DNA of 64,000 nt from Macrostomum hystrix (taxonomy: Eukaryota; Platyhelminthes; Macrostomidae), in the NCBI GenBank assembly GCA_950097015.1, contig CATNEN010000032.1, positions 2,518,501-2,582,500 on the forward strand, given 5' to 3'. Position 1 is the first letter of the stretch, and every line of letters begins with the position of its first letter. Below the pieces are notes generated by a model. That model was not told the DNA's origin, did no database searches, and saw only the letters and a program-made list of their open reading frames with translations. Positions 47,213 through 60,188 of the stretch are shown piece after piece. The position numbers and the translations under genes were made by a program.

Positions 47213-48319
47213 GTCTGGTAGTTGGCTGCAGAATTCAGTATTCACTAATTACTGGCTTATTGTTAAACTTGCTTAACAATGTGAGACCGAACTTTAATTA
47301 TCACTTCAAAACTTAACTGATTTTAGCATTCTAACAGTAGGACCACCAAGCCATTTTGCAGCCCGTTTTTCTACTAAGGGGGGAAATTAGACAATTATTT
47401 TGCTGCACCCGAACGGACCAATCACACCAAACTTGAGAACAAGGGCCTAATTTATTTGTTACACATCTTCTGAAACGTAAATCAATTCGCCAAACTGATT
47501 ATAACTTGCCAAATCTGTATTTTCAGCTCAGGTATTTTTTCTTGAGTTCACCTGTGACTGTGTACATTGAATTGCATGTATAGCATGTCTTAAATGTACA
47601 TCTATGGCAGACTGCCAAACTGGCAAGTCTTTACAGTTTTTAAAACTACAAGTTACCTATTGAGATGCCTCCAACATTGCTTTCTGAATCACATGCAAGT
47701 AGTTTATGACTGCTTGTCTGCAGTGGCCAGCAGAATAGAGGACTATGTAGTGATCTAGCAGAGTGACTTTTCCTATTATAAGTAATTCTAGCATGTCATG
47801 TGTCATGGCATGAGTGGAAGGTCACTTTTTCTATCAAAAAAAACTCACAAAAAATTAATTTTAAATTGTCAATCATCTTGATCTGCACCTATTAATTCCT
47901 TGGGAAAAAAAGCAAAACAATGTTCCAATTCTGTTGGCAAGTCACTTTTGGCTGACGACCATCTTTCTAAGACAACAAAATATTTATGCCCTCACTTTGA
48001 TGCAACACAGTGGTGGTGCACTCTTATGACAAAAGGCTTAAGAAAACTTAAACATATATAATAAAAGTGTATATAGCAGGTCCCTTTTGGCAGCCTATTC
48101 TAGAAAGGCATCACCACTCAGTGCCCTCCTAGACCTTTGCACTCTAGAGGCCCCACTTAAGCTGTGATTGGCCCCTGGGGCACTGCAGGTTGCAACAAAT
48201 GAGCTAGCTGATGCAGTAGCATAGCCAATACCAGTGCACCAATCTCACTATGTAGCATGAAAGCAGCCATCTGATGCCAACTCACTGACCCACCTATCTT
48301 GCATATTCTGGACAGCAGC
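47213..48319. other. Intergenic, upstream of profilin
   Basis: AT-rich sequence without supported genes. It should contain the profilin promoter, but I cannot assign elements. Confidence 0.45.
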
Positions 48320-48695
48320 CTCTTAATAATAATAATAATTGCAGGAGGGCTGCAGGCTGTGGCACATCACTTAGTGACACTAGACCAGCAGCCAGCAGGG
48401 AGGCAATGCTGCCCATTTTGCTGACTCCTGAGCACACACTGCACAGATACTGTACACAGGCATATGCTTACACAGGTGTGCACCTCTGCCCTAAATTTCT
48501 CATTGTCAGGCAGTGTACATTTAACTGTGCCTTGGAGGTTGGCCCTCAAGGGCATAAATTGCACAACAAGCCCCCAAGCCTTCTCTCCATGGCTGCGCCC
48601 CAAATAAATGTGGTCTCACCATGGAATCAAACTTAGGGACCGTGGTGCGAGAGGCACATGTGATAACTACTCTGCCACTGACCCCCTAGCTGCCT
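48320..48695 (-). mobile_element. tRNA-derived SINE, full length
   Basis: Most complete copy in the window. In minus-strand order: box A-like TGGCAGAGTAGTT, box B-like AAGTTTGATTCCATGG, then GAGACCACATTTATTTGGGG, GGAGAGAAGGCTTGGGGGCT, AGGGCAGAGGTGCACACC, CTCAGGAGTCAGC and a terminal ATTATTATTATTATT run at 48323-48341. The two boxes lie about 45 bp apart, as in tRNA-type polymerase III promoters. The ATT-type tail suggests mobilisation by a LINE that recognises such tails, which is not visible here. Confidence 0.82.
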
Positions 48696-51293
48696 CTTAC
48701 TGCACTGTAAATTGCCAATAGGACCAGACTGAGCTCTACTCTACTTAGGTCACTGCAGCCAAATACATGTTTATATATAACAGCATAGTCAACCCACATG
48801 CCAACCCAACCTACCTCCACTGCAATACAGGCTGTACAGCCCTTAAAGATGAGGAGCACTGACCCTAATATCTGGCCCTATGAAGGTCAGGGACAGGCTG
48901 ACCATCTTTGAAAAAGATTACCTTAACCTGAGGCTTGAGGCCAAAATGGTTTTGGGCCAAAAATGATTATGGCCACAACAATCAGTTACCAGCTATTGAA
49001 AATTTCTAAAGATATATGAATTCTAGCTGGCAAAAAGAAAACTACATATGAATATTGATAGGCGACTTGACTCAACAAATAGCAAAAACAAAAATGTTTG
49101 CTATAAGTCTTTAGTATTTGAGACCTTGTCATTAGTATTGTCCAAATTTTAGGTGATTTTAGACGACTCAAATTTTGGCAACTCTAAATTATTTTACAAT
49201 GAATTTGAGTTCGGGGCAGTAAGACAAGTAAGAAAACGTAAAAATAATTTCGTTTTCGACTAAAAATCGACTCAACAAATAGCAAAAACAAAAATGTTTG
49301 CTTTAAGTCTTTAGTAATTGAGACATTAGTATTGTCCAATTTTTTTTCAAACAGACTTCCTGACTTATAGTCATTAGCTTGAAAGCAAAACTGTGACCTT
49401 ACTAATTGAAACTCGCCAAAAGATTAACTTTTTTTATCTTTGTTGCTTTGTTAAGGAAACCAGGCTTAAGAAATGGTTAAATATAAACCACCCTTTACAA
49501 GTAGACAATAATAGGAAGCGATTTGTAACTAGTGTTAAATGCAACTTTTAATGTAATTATGTAATTAAAGAACTGTATATTATATAAGCAAATGATAAAT
49601 TTGGAAATAGTTAGAAAATGTGCGAATTACGAATTACATACATGTAATGTAAAAGCCATAAATCAGAAACAAGCAAATACTTTCTTAGAACTTAACCGTG
49701 TAAATGCGCGGATATCAGGTGATTAGTTAAACAACACTGTGATAACGAGAAACAAATACTCTCCTGTATTTGCAATACATTTTGATTATTAGATCGCTAT
49801 AAAGTAACATTATTTAACTCCCAGCTAACTTGCTAGATTGTATTTAACGAAAAGTTGTTAAGATGCACACACTGTTCATGTTGTTTACTCTCTTGGTGTG
49901 TCACACCAATCGAATTAAAAATCCGAAACATTTTAGTAAATATGAGAATATAGTACATATATTTATTTATCACGAGTATATTTATCACGAATTTATCACG
50001 ACCGTTCGTATAGTTAATTCCCGTACTTCAGATCGAGTTGCGCTTAGATGATCCTGCTCGGGAAGAGATCGGAAATCAATAGTACGAGCGTAATTGAAAT
50101 TGCTTTTATGCCGCCTGATCTCCGCGTGTACTTCGTGAAATTGCACACTATGCCTAATTACTTGAAAAGTAAGTGATCAGCTTATTAAGGTGCTTGTCAT
50201 GAAGACAGACGAGGAAATTTATTTTATATACCGAAAATATACGAACAAAAAATGAAGGAAGGAATACCAGTGCAAGGGTCCACGCAAAGCATGAATTCAA
50301 CATAATGCCAATGGCGGACTAGAACTATATACAGTAAATGCGATCGTACCTAGTTTGCTGATATGCGCAAAAAGATAATATTGAATGACAAATTGTCTCA
50401 CTTAATTATCTGTTGCCAAATGCAACACAACCAAAAACCAGGAAAGAAAAGAGGACTCGAAAGAAAGCATATTTTTGTCCACTCCAAGGCATGTGAGAGA
50501 ATTGCAGACCAACCTGAAAAACATGGGCAAAATCACAGTTGAGATTATGCTTCCGCCCGTCAACTCAAGTGGAGAAATTAATCAAATATACAAATGCAAT
50601 TAATGCGCTGATCGAAGCAATTAATGCAAATAGAATTTCATTGGCCATATTTATAAATTATAATGCTCAGCTAGTCTTTCCGCATGGCAATTACAAACAG
50701 CAGAAAATAGAGAGAGAGGCCAACCTTTATTGACAACTTATCGGTGCACTTATTAGCGACACTGCAGTAGACAGGTAAAAACAAGCTGAGAGAGTCAGCT
50801 GATCTGATCAAAGCAAATGCCCGACTTGCATTGGAACAGAGACATCCTGACACGCAAACAGGCGGGATGAGCAGGGCAAAACATTTTTTCACCTGAAATT
50901 GTACTCACTCATCATCAGAGCCCGATATGGCGATCACTGTGAGAGAATTCATGTACGAATGTACTCAACTGCAACGTGGCTTTGAGCCATTGAGGGAGGG
51001 GCTAATTTGGAGAGCAAAAGAGAGAGTGAGTATGGGGTATGGGGTACTCGGCGGGCATTGAACAGTGCTGCATGCAGAAGAGAGCGCTTTGGGAGAAGGG
51101 AAAGCAGGGCATTAACTGAGGAGAAGCCTCGGTCTCAGTCCTACGTCGTTGCCTGGTCGTCGCTCGTCAGCCTCAACCCACCTATGGAGGATGGACGGAC
51201 AGCAACGTGTTTCGCACAAGACTGATGTCTCCCTAATATCGCGGCTGCCGCACACACCTGGTGGGTGGAAAGGTTCTCACCTATAATATTTTT
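48696..51293. other. Intergenic sequence upstream of the AJM-1-like gene
   Basis: AT-rich, no gene recognised. An approximately 80 bp segment (GACTCAACAAATAGCAAAAA onward) is present twice in direct orientation at about 49066-49146 and 49268-49345. Confidence 0.5.
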
Positions 51294-51300
51294 TATAAAA
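51294..51300 (+). promoter_or_regulatory. Candidate TATA box of the AJM-1-like gene
   Basis: TATAAAA in the context TTTTTATAAAAGAGAG, 76 bp upstream of the chosen ATG. Spacing would give a 5' UTR of roughly 50 bp. A good consensus match in a plausible place, but not proof of a transcription start. Confidence 0.45.
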
Positions 51301-51375
51301 GAGAGACCTTTTTAAGCTACACCTGTTTCTGAGCCCACAATGCGCAAACAATTCAACTGACTACGGCGCGCTACC

Positions 51376-54300
51376 ATGTCAACTAGTCGCAGCCAAGACT
51401 ACCTCTGTTTGGAGAGTGGCCGATATGGCAGCTCTGAGAAAAGCGCTCCCAGCTCATCTGCCTCGGTCGCTGAAAACCGCTTCGTCATGTCCATCAGAGA
51501 GGGCCTGGACTCCACGGTTGATGACGAAATCGGTGACGGCGCTTCGGTGTCTGATCGACGAGCTCTGAGCGAACCAGCCGGCGCGGGCGACTCCGACGAC
51601 GAATCCTCTAACGATGATAACGACAGTCGTGCTGATGACGACTTTGGCAACCCGCTGGCACGACCAGATGCAACACGAACTGGACGTCGGCAGCTGTTTC
51701 CCATTGCGGAGAATTCATCCGAGGATTCCACCGGGATCAGCGAAGCCGACGAGGCCTCCTCGATGTCGCCGCTGTCGCCGCAAGCCGAACTGGAGCTCAA
51801 GTATCGACTGCTAGGTAAAACAATCGGACGAGCTTTTAAAGGTTACGTTTGATGCGTTCGAATAACTGCGTGTTCGCATGGTGTCATAATTCCCTAAGCG
51901 GGAATTAAATTTATTATTTATTTAATTAAGCCAGAGCCTAAGTTTGTCCTTTCAGCTTTGTTGCTCGTAAAAACTGGAATTCGTCGCAATTTCAGATTTG
52001 TTGGATTTCTAGCTTTTACGCTCGTTGGTTTGCTGAATCTTGTCTTCGAAATTGTCGAACACACGAAAACTAGGTTTTCTTTCATCTTTCTTCAACTAGG
52101 ATAGAAAATTTCTGTCTAAAAGGTCCCAGCAAATGTCATTCTTGAAAGAAATCCTAACCCAAATTTAATTTGCCTGCCGTGGGGATCGAATGTTGTCCAT
52201 AAGTCGACACAATTTTGTTTCAATGGCATTCGTAGCGTGGCCAAATTGAGCAACCCCCTAAATGTACTTTTAGTGCACCAATTATGTGCAAAGTTTTTTA
52301 TCAACGCATAGTCCCTGCGTGCCTAGCAACTAACAAAAACGGTTCCCACATAATTTCTACCTTACAAATTGCTTCTCTCCCTCGCATGCCCTCCGCCCGT
52401 CGCCGCCCTGAAGCTCAGGTGTAAACTCTGAGGCAGGCACCGCCAAAAGCCGCCTCGTTTTGAGATTTTATTCTCTGGGGGGGAGAACGGAACAGGCAGC
52501 CGTAGTGATTAGTTAGGAAACTAACTCATCTGTGCCAAATCCCTGACTGGGCAAATACACTTTCTCAGGGTCTGGTACCGCTTGCACAATGCTGGGCGAC
52601 GCCCTCCACAATGTTCAATTCATGCAGCATTCTTCACCATTCACTCAACCAAATTAGACAATGGCTTGGGGAGTGCGGAGCTGTTCAGTGCAATAAAAAC
52701 TGCTCAGCACGGTCGCTACAATCAAGGAAATTAATGGTCAGCGCCAGGAGATCATGCTTGGATGCAAGCCTGGTCACCAATGTCAAGTGGAAGTCTGTTG
52801 TGTAAGGCTAGGCATACATGGGGACAAGTGTGGGTAGTCGGAGATTAAACCAATGGCGAAGTTGGCTGCAGATTTTCTCCTGTCAGCACTGCAACCCCTA
52901 ACCCTGATCCTCACCTTCACCACCCGCCTCAAAATTTCCTTTCCCAAAAATCCTCTTCGGGAGGAATTTGTAGGGAACTATAAGCCATGGCGAGTAGTCC
53001 TTCGCTGCACCCAGTGACTATACAAAGCTGCCGCAAATTTTGGGAACTCAAGGATAAGACTGCAATCAATAAATCTGCGGTGAGTTGCTCTTTTGTCTTC
53101 TCCTCCACCGGCCTATCTTTGTCGGTCCTTTTGTACGGAAATTGTATCTCCAAAGCTTGTTTATATCCACTGCTGGAGTATACATTGGAGTAAACAATGT
53201 CTTAGCAGATTTTACCAACCAAACACTGACTCACATTGACCATGGCTGTGACGTTCTGTCTACTCGTTGGATCGAATTGCATTTGAGAAAAACTACTAAG
53301 AGAATATGCAGTCGCGTGTAGTCTTGTATGTCTGACTAATATATACCACTAACTAACCAAGTCCATAGTACAGCGAATGGAATTCTAACTCGTAACGATG
53401 TACCGCTTGCAGATTCAGCCGATACTGCTAGACGAGCTTTGGAGAAATTCTTGGTGAGTTTGCACTTTTAAGCACTTTTTAAAACACTATTTTAAATTCT
53501 CGAAAATTCAGAGATTTCTATTTATATTTTTGTCTTTTTTCGTAAAGTTTTTCCATCTGATCGTGCCTCTTCATAAATGGTAGACTTAAAAAAGTTCTTT
53601 CTGTAGAGACGGAGAAGCCGGAGCAGAAGTACTCTATGAAATTGGCTTTCATGTTCACTCTCTCAGGCAGATTAAATTTTGCATCAGCCAAAAGCAGCAT
53701 CTTCGTTTAGCGCTATCAACATAAATAATTGATGAGGTCATTGCCAGCAACCCGTAGCCCATGTCGCTACAGATTCACATAATTGAATTTGAAATGGAAG
53801 CAGTCGGGACATGTTTAAAGAATAATCGGATGATTGATGCAAACAATTTTGAAATGGTTTTGAAGCATCACATCAGAATTTGTTGGTAAATTTGTTTGCT
53901 TAACAAAATCGACCTAACAAGACGACATGTCTCTAGCGCAGACGGAATTCTTTCGTGACTTCATGAGAGTTTTATGAGTCCGAAGCTTCACGACTCCGAA
54001 GCTTCACGACTCCGAAACTTGACGACTCCGAAGCTTGACGACTCCGAAACTTGACGACTCCGAGACTTGACGACTCCGAAACTTCATGAGTCCGAAACTT
54101 CACGACTCCGAAACTTCACGACTCCGAAGCTTCACGAATCCGAAGCTTCACGACTCCGAAACTTCAAGACTCCGAAACTTCATGAGTCCGAAACTTGACT
54201 ACTTTGAAACTTCACGACTCCGAAACTTCATGAGTCCGAAACTTGACGACTCCGAAACTTCACGACTCCGAAACTTCATGAGTCCGAAACTTGACGACTC

Positions 54301-57300
54301 CGAAACTGCATGAGTCCCAAACTTGACGACTCCGAACTTCACTACTTTGAAACTTCACGATTCCGAACTTCACGACTCCGAAACTTCACGTCTCCGAAAC
54401 TTGACGACTCGAAACTTCACTACTTTGAAACTTCACAACTCCGAAACTTCACAACTCCGAAACTTCATGAGTCCCAAACTTGACGACTCCGAACTTCACT
54501 ACTTTGAAACTTCACGACTCCGAAACTTCACGACTCCGAAACTTCACGACTCCGAAACTTTACGTCTCCGAAACTGACGACTCCGAAACTTCACGACTCC
54601 GAAACTTGACGACTCCGAAACTTTTGTCTCCGAAACTTGACGACTCCGAAGCTTGAGGACTCCGAAACTTGACGACTCCGAGACTTGACGAATCCGAAAC
54701 TTCACGACTCCGAAGCTTGACGACTCCGAAACTTCACGACTCCGAGACTTGACGACTCCGAAACTTCACGAAGTGTGAAGTGCAGTACGTGAAACTCGCA
54801 ACTCGTAACGTCGCCCATTTAGAAAGATTTTTAAAAGAAAAACAGTAATAAACTAGGCTAGGATTCTGCGAATCTTTCTTTCTTTCTTTTAAGTTCTTTC
54901 AAAACTTTACTGACAGCTGCCAATAAACCTTCAAGTGTAGCCAGCAAACCAAGGCTGGGGCTAAGTAATGCCATACCTTAGGTACTCTTAGCTTTGTGTT
55001 CCGATCGCTCAGGAAATAGGAGACAATGGAGCCTACTAAAATGATTGAAAAACCACAGAGGACTGGGCAAACAATGAAGGCATGGCCAGATGGTGATTAC
55101 AAAAGCAGGCGGCGATTCGGAGGCCCCCGCCAGCAGCAGATGCTTGAAGCCAGCAAGAGAAATGATCGACATGCACAGCCAATCTCCATCTCAGTGCATA
55201 AAAGGCCACTCACTGCTCCTTGGTCCGATGCTGGAACCCAGTTATAGCATTTTCTCTCGCCCCCTCACAACCCAATCTCTCTTTTTGCCTGTTTTTCTTT
55301 CAACACAGTCGGGGCCTCTTTAGTCTAAAGTTCCCTGGCCAACTGCCGGGGCAGAGGGGAAATAAAAGAGGCCTGGAGGGAAGCTGTTGAGGTCTGCCTG
55401 GCGTAGAGCAGGGTCTGACAGCAACAGAACTTCAGGGGGAAAATGGCGGACCAGTGGGATAAGCCAAAAGGGTGGAATTTTTCCCCGTCCACACAGTCCC
55501 TGCTTCCCTCATATAGCAAATATCGCCCAGCTTTCCTGCTCAGGAAGTGCTCAGAAGCAGCGGGTGCCCGCGGCTTTGGCGTTCAGCCTCATTCCCAGCC
55601 AGGGACAATATCAGCTCGAGCTGCTGCCGGCGCAAAACTCTGCGTCCACCGCACGAAACATTCCAGAATCTCGCATCGGAAGACCCGGAAAACAGCTCGG
55701 ACTCCAGCGATGACAGCCCGGGAGGCGATTTGAAGCTGATTGCCAACGACATGCAGCAGCGTCGACGCGATCGAGTCGGCGTCTGGCACCGTCTGGACGT
55801 CATCAGCGAGGCCGCGGACGATCGAACGCCCAGTTTAGAGAGCAAGGAGGAGGGGGAGGTGGACCTTGAACGTGAGTTTCATAGTCAGTTCGACTACAGC
55901 GGCCGTGGCAGCTCGCAGCAGCGACTTACAACTCGACGTCGACCCCAGCCCGATGGACTAGCGAGTGAACCGCTCTGGCAGCTGCAGCAGCAGCAGCAAA
56001 TCGAAGAGCAGAGCTACCAACCACTGTTCGACCTTATTCAACCTGCCGGTAAGCTTGACTTGCTTGACTTATCCACAGGGCGATCCGTAGAAGCTGCAGG
56101 GAGGCAAGAGTCGCCCATTCCGCCAATACCTAAATGATCCGCTTCAGCCCGTAGTGCGGGGCACTTCAGGGAGGTTTACCGGTCATTTCTGCGGCAAACT
56201 CTTTGCTAGGGACGAAGGAGGCTCGTCTGGTAGCCTTGAAGAGCCATTCGAGCCGTGTGATGGTCACGGGGTGGGTGCTTTCACAAACACGAAATTTCAC
56301 AATGTCGAAGCAAGGGAGCTTCATAAACCCGAATCGCGTAACGCCGAAGTTTCCGAACGCCGAGAAATGTCAGAAGGTCGAAATTTCATAAATTCATAAA
56401 TTTCTTCAGGACCTGTTGGTTGTCTGCCAGTTGGACGCAGTCTAGTGTGGTGTGACAGAGCTCTAAGAGCGGCCTGGCTGTCCTCAGTAAGCTCGTAGTT
56501 TGAACTGTTTTGCCTGAGCCAGCCCTGGGACAAAACGATCGAATGTCGCTCGTAGCTGGTTGAAGAATTCGCACCAATTTTCCGATTGACGCTCTAGAAA
56601 TATTGATTTCGGCTCGGGCAGGGACTAGTACTACGTGCGCATACTTGGGATAGCGGGTGATTCTATATTCGCCTAATTTGCATTATTTATGGGCAGCCAG
56701 CTGCGCCAGACCAGGTTCGCCAGTGTGATTTACGCCGAAAATGAAGAGCTTGTTTAGCCTCGAAGTGCAAATTAGTGTGTGGGAAAACTTGAGCCGAACT
56801 GTACGCGAAAGTTGAGCCACCCTTCCTACTAATCGCTGTCCCGCCTCACATTCTCTCCGCTCGCACAGGCGGACTCGTGACCGCCGTGGCCTCGTCCAGG
56901 GCGCTGCTCTTTAACTGTTCATCGACTGGTGCACCTTCGGCTATGAACGCGACCGCGGCGGAGGAGGTGGAGGTGCGCGTGACCACCGAAGCCACGGGAC
57001 CCAATCCGAGCGTGGCGTTGGCCAGAGCGGCCGCTAGGGCGGCGGGCGCCGCTAGTGCGGCTGTGAAAAGGAGTCGCAATTATCGCGACAAGCTGGAGGG
57101 CGCAGCGGCAGCGGAGGCGGAGTACCGCATCTTCATATCGACTTCGTGCACACTGCGAGCATCGCGGAACGCGGCAGACAACAGCAAACTGGAGGAGGCA
57201 AGGAGCATTGAGCAGCCTCGACCCGAGGAAGATGTGGTTGAGCTTCTTCACGTGGCGCAGCCTCTGCGGGAAAGTGGCAGCTGGACGGCTACCGACACAG

Positions 57301-60188
57301 ACGATTTCGAGTGTGCCTTCATCTCAGACAGTGAGCCTGGATCACCGACTGCCGACCTAGATCAAAATCAGCAGTCGAATGAGCCTTTGCAACCGTCTGC
57401 ATTTCTGAAGGTGATTCCTGTTCTTCAGGATCAGCAGCGGCGGGGGCGCGCGCCTTGTTCAAATTCATTGCACGCCGACCAGACCAGGCTGCAAGCGGCT
57501 CGAGATGCCTACACGGCGGTGAAATCCGTGCCGGTTCGACCTCGTGCAAGCCGATCGATGCCCCGTTTAAGCAATATCCTCAGGGGTGGCAACGTCGGCG
57601 ACGTCAGTAGTGGCACTGCATCTGCAAATCCACTTCGATGGAGCAACATCAGCACCAGTTCCAGCGGCCTTCGGCAGCTTCGACGCCTAATGGATGACAG
57701 CGAAGCCGTATGCGCCTTCCCCACAATGACAGATGCAGAAGTGAATCAGTTTCACATCAGTTCAAAACAGCAGCGCTCACAGTCATCAACTGCACCCAAG
57801 TCAGTCTCCTTGTTCAACCTTCTGAGCGCTGAAGGCGACAACAGTGGCAGCATTGGCGCCGATGTGTCGCATTCCTGCGCCTCGCTTCTGGAAACTGACA
57901 ACGTTGACAGCTTGACACCCGATGAGAGCTTGAAGAGTAGCTTGAAGAAATTAAAAATGCCATCGAGCCGTCGTCCGGCCGATCCGCAGAAAACCAGCAG
58001 CTCCAGGCTGTTTTTCGACTGGTTGGAGCGTCGCGCTAAGTCGGAGCGTGAGCTGAACATTTGTCGCTCGCTGACTCGGTTGGAGGCGCCCATCTGGCTG
58101 GACAATCTTGCAATGGATGCCGAACCACCGTCGGAGACGAAAACCAAGCTTGCTGAGACCAGGCCTTCATGGCGTCCAAAAGTTGCACCAGTTGAGTCAC
58201 CGATTGGAAGTGCGGATGACGTCACCTGGCGACCGCAATCAATGCGCAGCAGTCTCAGCCTCCCCATGCGTCTGTCCAACCGAGCCGGGACCACCTCTGA
58301 AAGTAATAATTCCGACAACATAAAAGTAACAAAACAGCAGCTGCAGGTGAGCATCGGGTCGGATAAACTGGATGGCAGCGACAGCATTGAGCGATCCAGC
58401 TACTTCACGGAGAGCAGTCTCAACCGGCAGGTGCGTCAGGCAGCGGCAGCTCAGCCTAGACGGCAGACTATCTCAGAGCTCGCGGCACGACTTCGCCGAC
58501 CGCCGCTGCTGCCAGTGACGCTCAAGCCAGAGGACTTCCAACCTAAGCAGAGGGCCACGCAAAGCCTAGCGGATACTCATTTGACCAGCAGCTCAGAAGC
58601 TTCAGCAGTTCAGAAGCGTGATTCAGGAGCTTCAATGGCGTCTCTGTCTACTTCGTCAGGCACGTCAACATCCTCGAATGCCGGATCTACAACCTCGCCA
58701 TCAGCATCAGAGTCGAATACCAGCGCGACAGAGGAGGACTCAGAAGTTGCAGAGGAAGCGGAGGAGTCCACCGTGATTCAGACGTCAGTTGTATTCACTC
58801 GAATCCTGCATCAGCCTGTCGATCGCCGACCAGTGACAGAAGCGCCTGACACAGACAATGCAGCCGAGCCTCTGCCCGGGCTGTTGTCATGCCAAGCTGA
58901 TCCCTCCGGACCGCCAGCTGACTTTGATTCGATGATGGCACCAAAGCTGCTTGAACTAGCGGACATTGAGCTGGAGCGACAGCGCAGCCGTCTAGACGAG
59001 TGGCACCACGACGCTGAGGAAGGGCGCCCGATCAAGGCGCATCAGGCGGAGCTAATGACTGCTATCGATGAAGCAATTCGTTACTTCGACTCGGACAGCA
59101 GCAGCGTTTCTATAAATGGAAATCGACCAGGATCACCTTCGTTAGCAGATGATGACGTTCTTCAGGCTCTGGGCGAGGACAACGCATCGGACGAACTGGC
59201 TCGCGTCCTAGTCGCCCTCGGCAGCACCGGGCAGCGGAAATTGCAGCAGCCTCAACGAATCCTGGCCGAAGCCTGCCAAGGTGTGGTGCGCGAAGGCTGG
59301 CGCTACCTGCTGGAGTGCGCCAACCCTCCCTGTGCCCGACACTGCGAGCTTGGCAAGCGAAACGTTTCCGGCTTCCGGTCTTGCTGGGAGTGCCGCACCT
59401 ACTATTGCAGCCGGAAGTGCCGCTCCGATCATGTTGCAGCGCACGGTCGCTTATGCGGACGCACACGGCGCGTGGACGCCTGCAAGCGGGTAATCGCCGG
59501 CTGCTTGCTGACGGACACATCAAAAGCGGCGACGCTGCTGTCGAATCTGGCGCGTGCATCAGCCCGCTTTCTCGGCTGGCGAGGCTGCCTCCTGCTGGCG
59601 CTTCGTGACCCGGCCGCAGCGGTCCAGTTCGCGGCCACCGATGGCGCAGCCGGGCTACAGCGCCCTCCGGCTCTTCTTGATCTGAAGAATCTCTCCGGCG
59701 ATCTTGCCCTCGCGTGCCGATCCAGCGATCCGGAAGCTGCCTTCGTAGTCTGCGTCGTTGTTGGAGACGGAGTGAAGTGGGCGAAGCTTCGTCTACGTCC
59801 TGCAGCCGCAGAGGCGGATGCGGAGGATGTGGGCGCGGATGTCGAACACAGACGTCGCCATGCCTACCTGGCGCGAGTTGAACGGCTGCTGCGCGATCGC
59901 GGCGTCAGCCTGCGCCGACAGTTTCCGCACCTCCGCGAGAGTCTCGTCGCGTTCGCCGACACCGGAGTGCCGTTCCAGCCGGCCACGATCTATCCCACCG
60001 ACCGAGGCACCGGGCGTGCCTTCGTGTGCCGCCTGTCACCAGATCGAGAGCCCGAGCTCGAGTGGGTGCCGCTGGCCATCACCGTGGCAGAGGACCCAGC
60101 CGCCGTGGTCGCCACTGACCGCGCCCAGCCACGGCTGCGTCAAGCACCATTTTACCGACGCAGGCCGGTTGTGTCGACCGACTTGTAG
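51376..60188 (+). CDS. Apical junction molecule (AJM-1/AJM1)-like protein with zinc-finger C-terminal domain
   Basis: Joining 51376-51814, 53413-53453 (a 41 bp microexon), 55544-56048 and 56869-60188 gives 1434 aa; all junctions are GT-AG and in phase. Most of the protein is Ser-rich and disordered, with acidic clusters (SEDPENSSDSSDD, DSDDESSNDDNDSR) and Ala-rich stretches. The C-terminal ~290 residues are folded: EACQGVVREGWRYLLEC, a zinc-binding Cys/His cluster about residues 1144-1190 (CANPPCARHC, FRSCWECRTYYCSRKCRSDH, HGRLC), an alpha/beta region, and VSLRRQFPHLRESLVAFAD with TIYPTDRGTGRAFVC. From memory of the family, this order matches the conserved C-terminal domain of nematode AJM-1 and vertebrate AJM1, scaffold proteins of epithelial apical junctions; the finger is MYND-like. 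The ATG follows a TATA box and is the first in its frame. Intron 2 holds a 16 bp minisatellite. Zinc-finger domain is certain; AJM-1 membership is likely; extra upstream exons cannot be excluded. Confidence 0.82.
53413..53453 (+). CDS. 41 bp microexon of the AJM-1-like gene
   Basis: Flanked by CTTGCAG and GTGAGT. It takes two bases to complete the codon split by exon 1 and ends in phase 0, giving GDSADTARRALEKFL, which runs smoothly into EVLRSSG of exon 3. The phase fit on both sides plus strong splice sites support it despite its size. Confidence 0.65.
53960..54775. repeat. 16 bp minisatellite, ~50 copies, intronic
   Basis: Imperfect units of CACGACTCCGAAACTT (variants TTGACGA, TTCATGAGT, CTACTTTG). 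Located in intron 2 (53454-55543) of the AJM-1-like gene. Confidence 0.94.

Noticed and set aside
58108-59608. Plus and minus frames of 70-211 aa within 57.7-59.6 kb
   Set aside because: Shadows of the large AJM-1-like last exon in other frames.
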